The notes beneath the pieces are model-generated. The model was not told where the DNA came from. It ran no database searches and worked only from the letters and a program-made list of their open reading frames with translations. Source: Glandiceps talaboti (lineage: Eukaryota; Hemichordata; Enteropneusta; Spengelidae). Taken from it: 64,000 nt of DNA. Position numbers and translations under genes: made by a program. The DNA lies in NCBI RefSeq assembly GCF_964340395.1, contig NC_135556.1, positions 13,403,410-13,467,409 of the forward strand, given 5' to 3'. Below are positions 58,935 to 64,000 of this stretch, piece after piece. How positions within the stretch are numbered: the stretch's first letter is position 1; the number at the start of each line of letters is the position of its first letter.

Positions 58935-59140
58935 CAAAAATCGGTCATATACCTACAGGTCATTTGGTTATAAATCATTGGGCATGTACTATATGATGGA
59001 AATACTTTTAAATTATATTATGAATGAAAGTGTTTAGTTTTTTTTTCAGCCTTTTCCTCCCTGGCCATAGATCAAAACGCCTTTGTTGTATCTATCGTCA
59101 TAATACTCGCCCGTACCTTGACTCCATCCAACTATTACTT

Positions 59141-59338
<198 letters not shown>

Positions 59339-60570
59339 CTTGAATGTGTTATATTACAGAAATTGTAATTGAGTTCAGTCAAACATTATTTTATATGAGC
59401 CATATTCAGCAAAGCAACACTTACATCCGGGACTTTACTATCTATCAATTAGTATATGTAATAAACCACAGTTGGTGATCGCAACCAGGTATATGCTATA
59501 CTTTGTACTTCACTCTCATTGTTTAGAGTGTAAATCGGAGTGTGCCCAATTACCACAGTTTTATTACTTACACTAATTGGACAGAGATCAGTAATTTCCC
59601 GGTTTTTTGTTGATGTTTCCCAGTTGAGTGTGGCACTTATCAAGAAGGTTTGATCACTAAAAGTGAATGTAATTATAATCATTATAATAAATGGATTCGT
59701 TTCCGCTGTACACATAATTGTTTGTAATATTGGGACAAATTTATTATATCCTGTGCATAAATACATCATGATGTGTATATCTTAAACTTATGTTTGTGCT
59801 TGATCTGTTTTCATAAACTTGCGTATTCACGGAGAAAAAAATGGAAAATCTGTTACTCGATATTTTAGACAGGTTAAGTTGTGTTCAATGCTTTCGCAAG
59901 GGGATGAATTAACCTCTCTGTAGGGGTATCGCCTTTGAGGCACGACCGGCGAAACTTGAAACTTCACAGCACACGTTATTATTACATTGACCCTTGTTCG
60001 CGGGTACGTCACGAGTGCGACGTCTCAGAGCTGGTAAAACAACAAAGTCAGCACCCCTAGACGGTAAATAAACCATCGACGTACTGGTAAAACACACCAG
60101 GCCAATTAAGATCGTGTGTGTGATGTTACGGCTCACCGGCATCATGATGTCAGCTACATGTAGAACTTAAAGCCTGAATGCCAAATATATTTTCTAACTG
60201 TCTCGTGCTTGGTTGCTTTCAGGAATGAATGTTTAGACTTTGTTTTCACGGTATGCCATTGAAACACTTCGGATAATCTTTAAATGCATCGATTGCTCAT
60301 TTAAATAATGATCAAGCTTATGGAAAACAAAGAGCTGGAATAAAAAGCACGTAACTAATACCCCCCTCCCTCATGCCTATCAATGTATTGCGTAAAGTGG
60401 TGGTAAGGGTTGTGTTCAATGACTGGCAAATTCCGTAATTCTGAGCGCATTGAAATGGATGTAATATTTGTAACGGTCTCTTTTGAAAGCGTTGTATACT
60501 AAGTTGTTGGACCTATAAACTAAGACTCACAATAACATTTCTCTTTTAAAATGACTTATTACTGTGTGTC
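59339..60570. other. Intergenic sequence, nothing recognised
   Basis: The 106-codon minus frame at 59449-59769 and two overlapping minus frames near 59827-60145 have no recognised domain. No gene called. Confidence 0.4.

Positions 60571-60573
<3 letters not shown>

Positions 60574-60655
<82 letters not shown>
60574..60655. repeat. (TA)n microsatellite, 82 bp
   Basis: Pure TA dinucleotide. Confidence 0.95.
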
Positions 60656-60660
<5 letters not shown>

Positions 60661-62365
60661 TATCATAAAATGATTGCAACGATCCATTCTTTGTAATTTC
60701 TGCTGTAGCAATTGTAGTTTTAACTAAGCGGATAATGTTGGGAATGTGATATTTCTTCGCTCGATCAGTGCTAGTAAAGTCCACATCAACTTAAAAAAGC
60801 AGTTTTCAATTATTACTTTCTTGTTGTGAATTATACGCAGGACAAAATCAACATAACTTGAATGCCACGGGGCATAACAACGATAACAAATATGATAGGC
60901 AAACTAAACAAACAAACGAAAGACAAGGGGGAGATAAAATCTATGTAGCCTCACGTCAGTTGTGTCCAGCAACACACATCACAAGTTATAGGCAGACATG
61001 TGATCGTTCTCAGCTATACCACAGAGACAACTTAGCAGTTCGTGTTTTTTTTCTTGGTTGAAGCAGTTTTATGTAAAGAACAGCTGTATATCTTTTCTTG
61101 TCACAGAATAGGTAACCTCCACAAATTTCGACTGTCTGCCATGAAGATTATACCAAGTTAGGTATGTTTAGTAAGCTAAAAAAGGTCATCGAATCATGAT
61201 TTACACTACATTCGACTTGTGGCATTTTGCTCACAGAGAATCACGACACCTGAGAGTTCTGCTTGCCAATGGCTACAGCATAATTCAGTTTGGGGAAACT
61301 AGAAAAGTCTCTGAAACTTTCGACTCAAATCTAAAATAAAAACATTCTTTTATAATATTTCGGAAGTCGACTTGCGTTATCATACTGCAAGTTGAAATCG
61401 CGAATATATGTATAAAAATAATGGGAATGTTTCAGTCACTTTTACGTCAAGACCTCGGCATCTGAAAGTCGTCAACGTAGTCACTATGTTTGCTTATCTG
61501 ACTCGATAACAATCGCACATGAGTTGGGTACACACACTTTGTGTCTTCAATTTGTGACGTTTCTTGTCTCAGACAACATGCCTACATATTGTATGGCGAG
61601 AATCAAGTAGTACGAGCGTACAGTAATTTGAATACTAATTACTCCATCTATTCTAATTGTTCCATTTGAGACTACATATCAAAATATCTTTACGTTTGCA
61701 GTGACGTTCTCTCTAGGCCATCACAATGCCCATAGGCGGGGTACTAAATAATGAGCTTGTTTGATATGTAATTCAATAAGCTGTTTAGATTATAGGTATT
61801 CAAGTGTGCACTCAATTGTAAAAATAAGTTTCAGGGGGCTGAGCAAGGCTTTTAGTTATAACAACTCTGGAGGTGTACATAGAGTCACGAAGTGGTTGTT
61901 CAGAATTGTCTGGCTTGCCATCTTCTTCTTATTGGGTCAGTTACAATTGTTCCTGTTTGGCTAAGGTCCTTTAGGAATATTTGAAACACGTCTTGTGCCT
62001 TGGGTTACTTAGTTGTATAATCTGGTATGACATGGTCGTCATGTTCATCCCAAGAGAAATTAGGAATAAATAACGGGGTGAATGCGTTGTTGTGAGGGAG
62101 TGGGTTGGGGCTAGTAGCACCATTACAGGTTTTTCTCAGGTAGAGCACAAACAGCTGCTGCAAAGTTTCGAGCACGTACGTTTGGAAACCCTTTCAAAAC
62201 AAGCAGAGGGGTTTTAGAGTTGGCCATGACTTTAGATGATATTAGTATTACTGAATAGATCATCACTTAATTATCTCTGTATGTGTAGAGTTGTTAATAT
62301 ACATGTACAAGGAAGGAAACGTCTATAGTCTGGATACATAAATTTGGTAGAACTATAATAATCGC
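60656..62365. other. Intergenic sequence, nothing recognised
   Basis: Short frames only; no repeat with a second copy noticed. Confidence 0.4.
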
Positions 62366-62366
62366 T

Positions 62367-62533
62367 GTATGTATGTATGTATGTATGTATGTATGTATGT
62401 ATGTATGTATGTATGTATGTATGTATGTATGTATGTATGTATGTATGTATGTATGTATGCATGCATGCATGCAAGTATGTATGTATGTATGTATGTATGT
62501 ATGTATGTATGTATGTATGTATGTATGTATGTA
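62367..62533. repeat. (TATG)n with TGCA core
   Basis: Same internal plan as 39408-39548: TATG, a few GCAT units (62457-62473), then TATG. Confidence 0.95.
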
Positions 62534-62854
62534 CCCCCTTTGGAAGTTGTAACTGATCTCACAAACAAGATTTTCGTTTAAGTACAGTAGCTTGTTTATG
62601 TACGTTATCTTGGTCTTCTATGAAAAGCTCTTTAATTATTCTACTTATCGATCCATGCTTAATCGTCATTAGCCACAAGGACACATCTCACAAGACATTA
62701 AAATGATTTATAAATGATTATATGCCACTATTTGAAAATGAGACCGTTATTGAGTCATTTATACATATTTACCAAATGACTACAGGGAGTTCTGTGTCAG
62801 AAGCCACAAATAATTAGTCATACAGTGATAAATATAGTTTGTCTGTATGCATAT

Positions 62855-63625
62855 GATCGGTTTAGATTTGGTTTTCACCTTCCTATATACCTAGGTTGTC
62901 TACAGACATTGGCTTAGGCTTGACTTTCACCTTCCTACACCTAGATTGGCTACAGACACAGTAGTATAGATTTGACATTCACCTTCCTAACCCTAGCCTG
63001 TCTACAGACATTGACTTAGATTCAGCATTCACCTTCCTACCCCTAGCCTGTCTATAAACATTGGTTTAGATTTGGCATTCACTTTCCTACACCTAGCCTG
63101 TCTATAGACATTGACTTAGATTTGGCGTTCACCTTCCTACACCTAGTCTGTCTATAGACATTGGTTTAGATTTGGCATTCACTTTCCTAAACCTAGCCTG
63201 TCTACAGACTTTGGCATAGATTTGGTACTCACCTTCCTACACTTAGCCTGTCTACAGACATTGCCATAGATTTGGCATTCACTTTCCTACACCAAGCCTG
63301 TCTATAGACATTGGTTTAGATTTGGCATTCACTTTCCTACACCTAGCCTGTCTATAGACATCGGCTTAGATTTGGCATTCACTTTCATGCACTTAGCCTG
63401 TCTATATACAGACATTGATATTGAAGTAGATTTGGTTTTCACCTTCCTACATCTCTAACTTGTCTACAGACACTGGTTTAGATTGGCATTTACCTTACAC
63501 CTATCCTGTCTTCAGATATTTTTTTGGATTTGGCATTCACTTTCCTACAACTTGCCTGTCTGGACAATAATCTACAGACATTGGTTTGGATTTGACACTC
63601 GCCCTCCTACACTCAGCCTGTCTAC
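62855..63625. repeat. 50-bp minisatellite, about 15 units
   Basis: Consensus landmarks in order: TTGGTTTAGATTTGGCATTC, AC(T/C)TTCCTACACCTAGCC, TGTCTATAGACA. The period is exactly 50 bp in the centre (for example TTGG or TTGA at 63061, 63111 and 63161), drifting at both ends. Every unit carries a TGTCTAYAGACA palindrome. Confidence 0.92.
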
Positions 63626-64000
63626 ATGAATTGATTATCAACTCAACTAAAGTCTGTCGGCAGGCTTGTGTCGGTTGAACCGTTTGTCGGGATAAAGAAT
63701 ATTGCTCAAAGTAACTAACAAACGTTGTAACTGGCATGGTCTGACATAAACGACAAAGTGTCTATACATTTAGAAATATTACCTTGTAGAAGTAAAACGA
63801 CACGCAAGTTCTATCGAATATGTTAACTACATAAACATCCATTTATAAATATGACGACAGGATTATCAGTTTTCTTGACATTAATCTCTAAGGGACATTA
63901 CGGTGACCACTTTCTATTTATTTGTGAAATGATGCGAAAATCTGCTGATAACAATGGAAATGTGAGGTGTATGGAACGGGGTATAAAAGCAACATTTTCA
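63626..64000. other. Right edge, nothing recognised
   Basis: No gene, tRNA or repeat called. The minus frame 63537-63737 overlaps the minisatellite. Confidence 0.4.

Noticed and set aside
59449-59769. 106-codon minus-strand frame
   Set aside because: Hydrophobic but with no recognisable family, splice context or neighbour gene.
62855-63625. CRISPR-like array
   Set aside because: Units are contiguous with no unique spacers, the whole 50 bp varies, and the genome is eukaryotic; it is a minisatellite.

Overview
The window is animal nuclear DNA, probably from a marine invertebrate (an invertebrate deuterostome or a lophotrochozoan; the sequence does not settle which). The evidence is spliced coding exons with GT/AG introns, eukaryotic tRNA-Val genes ending at T-runs, abundant tetranucleotide microsatellites and small DNA-transposon copies. 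There is no bacterial gene layout, rRNA gene or CRISPR array.

Region 1 (1-17.7 kb) is a tRNA-Val cluster with 17 loci. Fourteen look like intact Val genes (UAC, CAC and AAC anticodons), two are clear pseudogenes, and one has a Val body but a leucine-type CAG anticodon. The DNA between the genes is a patchwork of a few repeated segments, many as inverted copies. The left part (60 to about 5.7 kb) is largely an inverted version of about 9.9-14.3 kb, and further direct copies lie in 5.8-8.6, 9.2-12.8 and 14.8-17.3 kb. GA tracts, a 159-bp palindromic element and a dispersed TIR-like repeat recur at fixed places in these units.

Region 2 (17.7-24 kb) holds a broken TRIM-like B-box/coiled-coil remnant and several small inverted-repeat elements. 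One is a Harbinger-like MITE with TTA flanks, and one of its two copies carries a second MITE inserted inside it.

Region 3 (24.0-43.1 kb, minus strand) is the only confidently recognised protein gene, a NETO (neuropilin and tolloid-like) homologue. Ten coding exons can be placed by eye. All splice phases agree and they sum to 1,773 nt, that is 590 codons plus stop. The product is signal peptide, CUB, CUB, LDL-receptor class A, EGF-like, transmembrane helix and a 190-residue tail ending in a class I PDZ-ligand pattern. The EGF-like domain sits on its own phase 1-1 exon and is absent from the vertebrate NETO1/2 architecture known to me. Intron 2 (11.4 kb) is full of repeats, including a 272-bp near-perfect hairpin and tetranucleotide arrays.

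Region 4 (43.1-64 kb) shows no convincing gene. It holds a roughly 2-kb TIR element with a TATAG duplication, a pearl/HINE-like element with five 147-bp tandem units, microsatellites, a microsatellite-tailed dispersed repeat and a 50-bp minisatellite near the right end. One weak candidate exon lies near 58.76 kb.

The features most worth following up are the EGF-bearing NETO, the palindromic tRNA-Val array with its anticodon-switched member, and the hairpin element bounded by TATG arrays.
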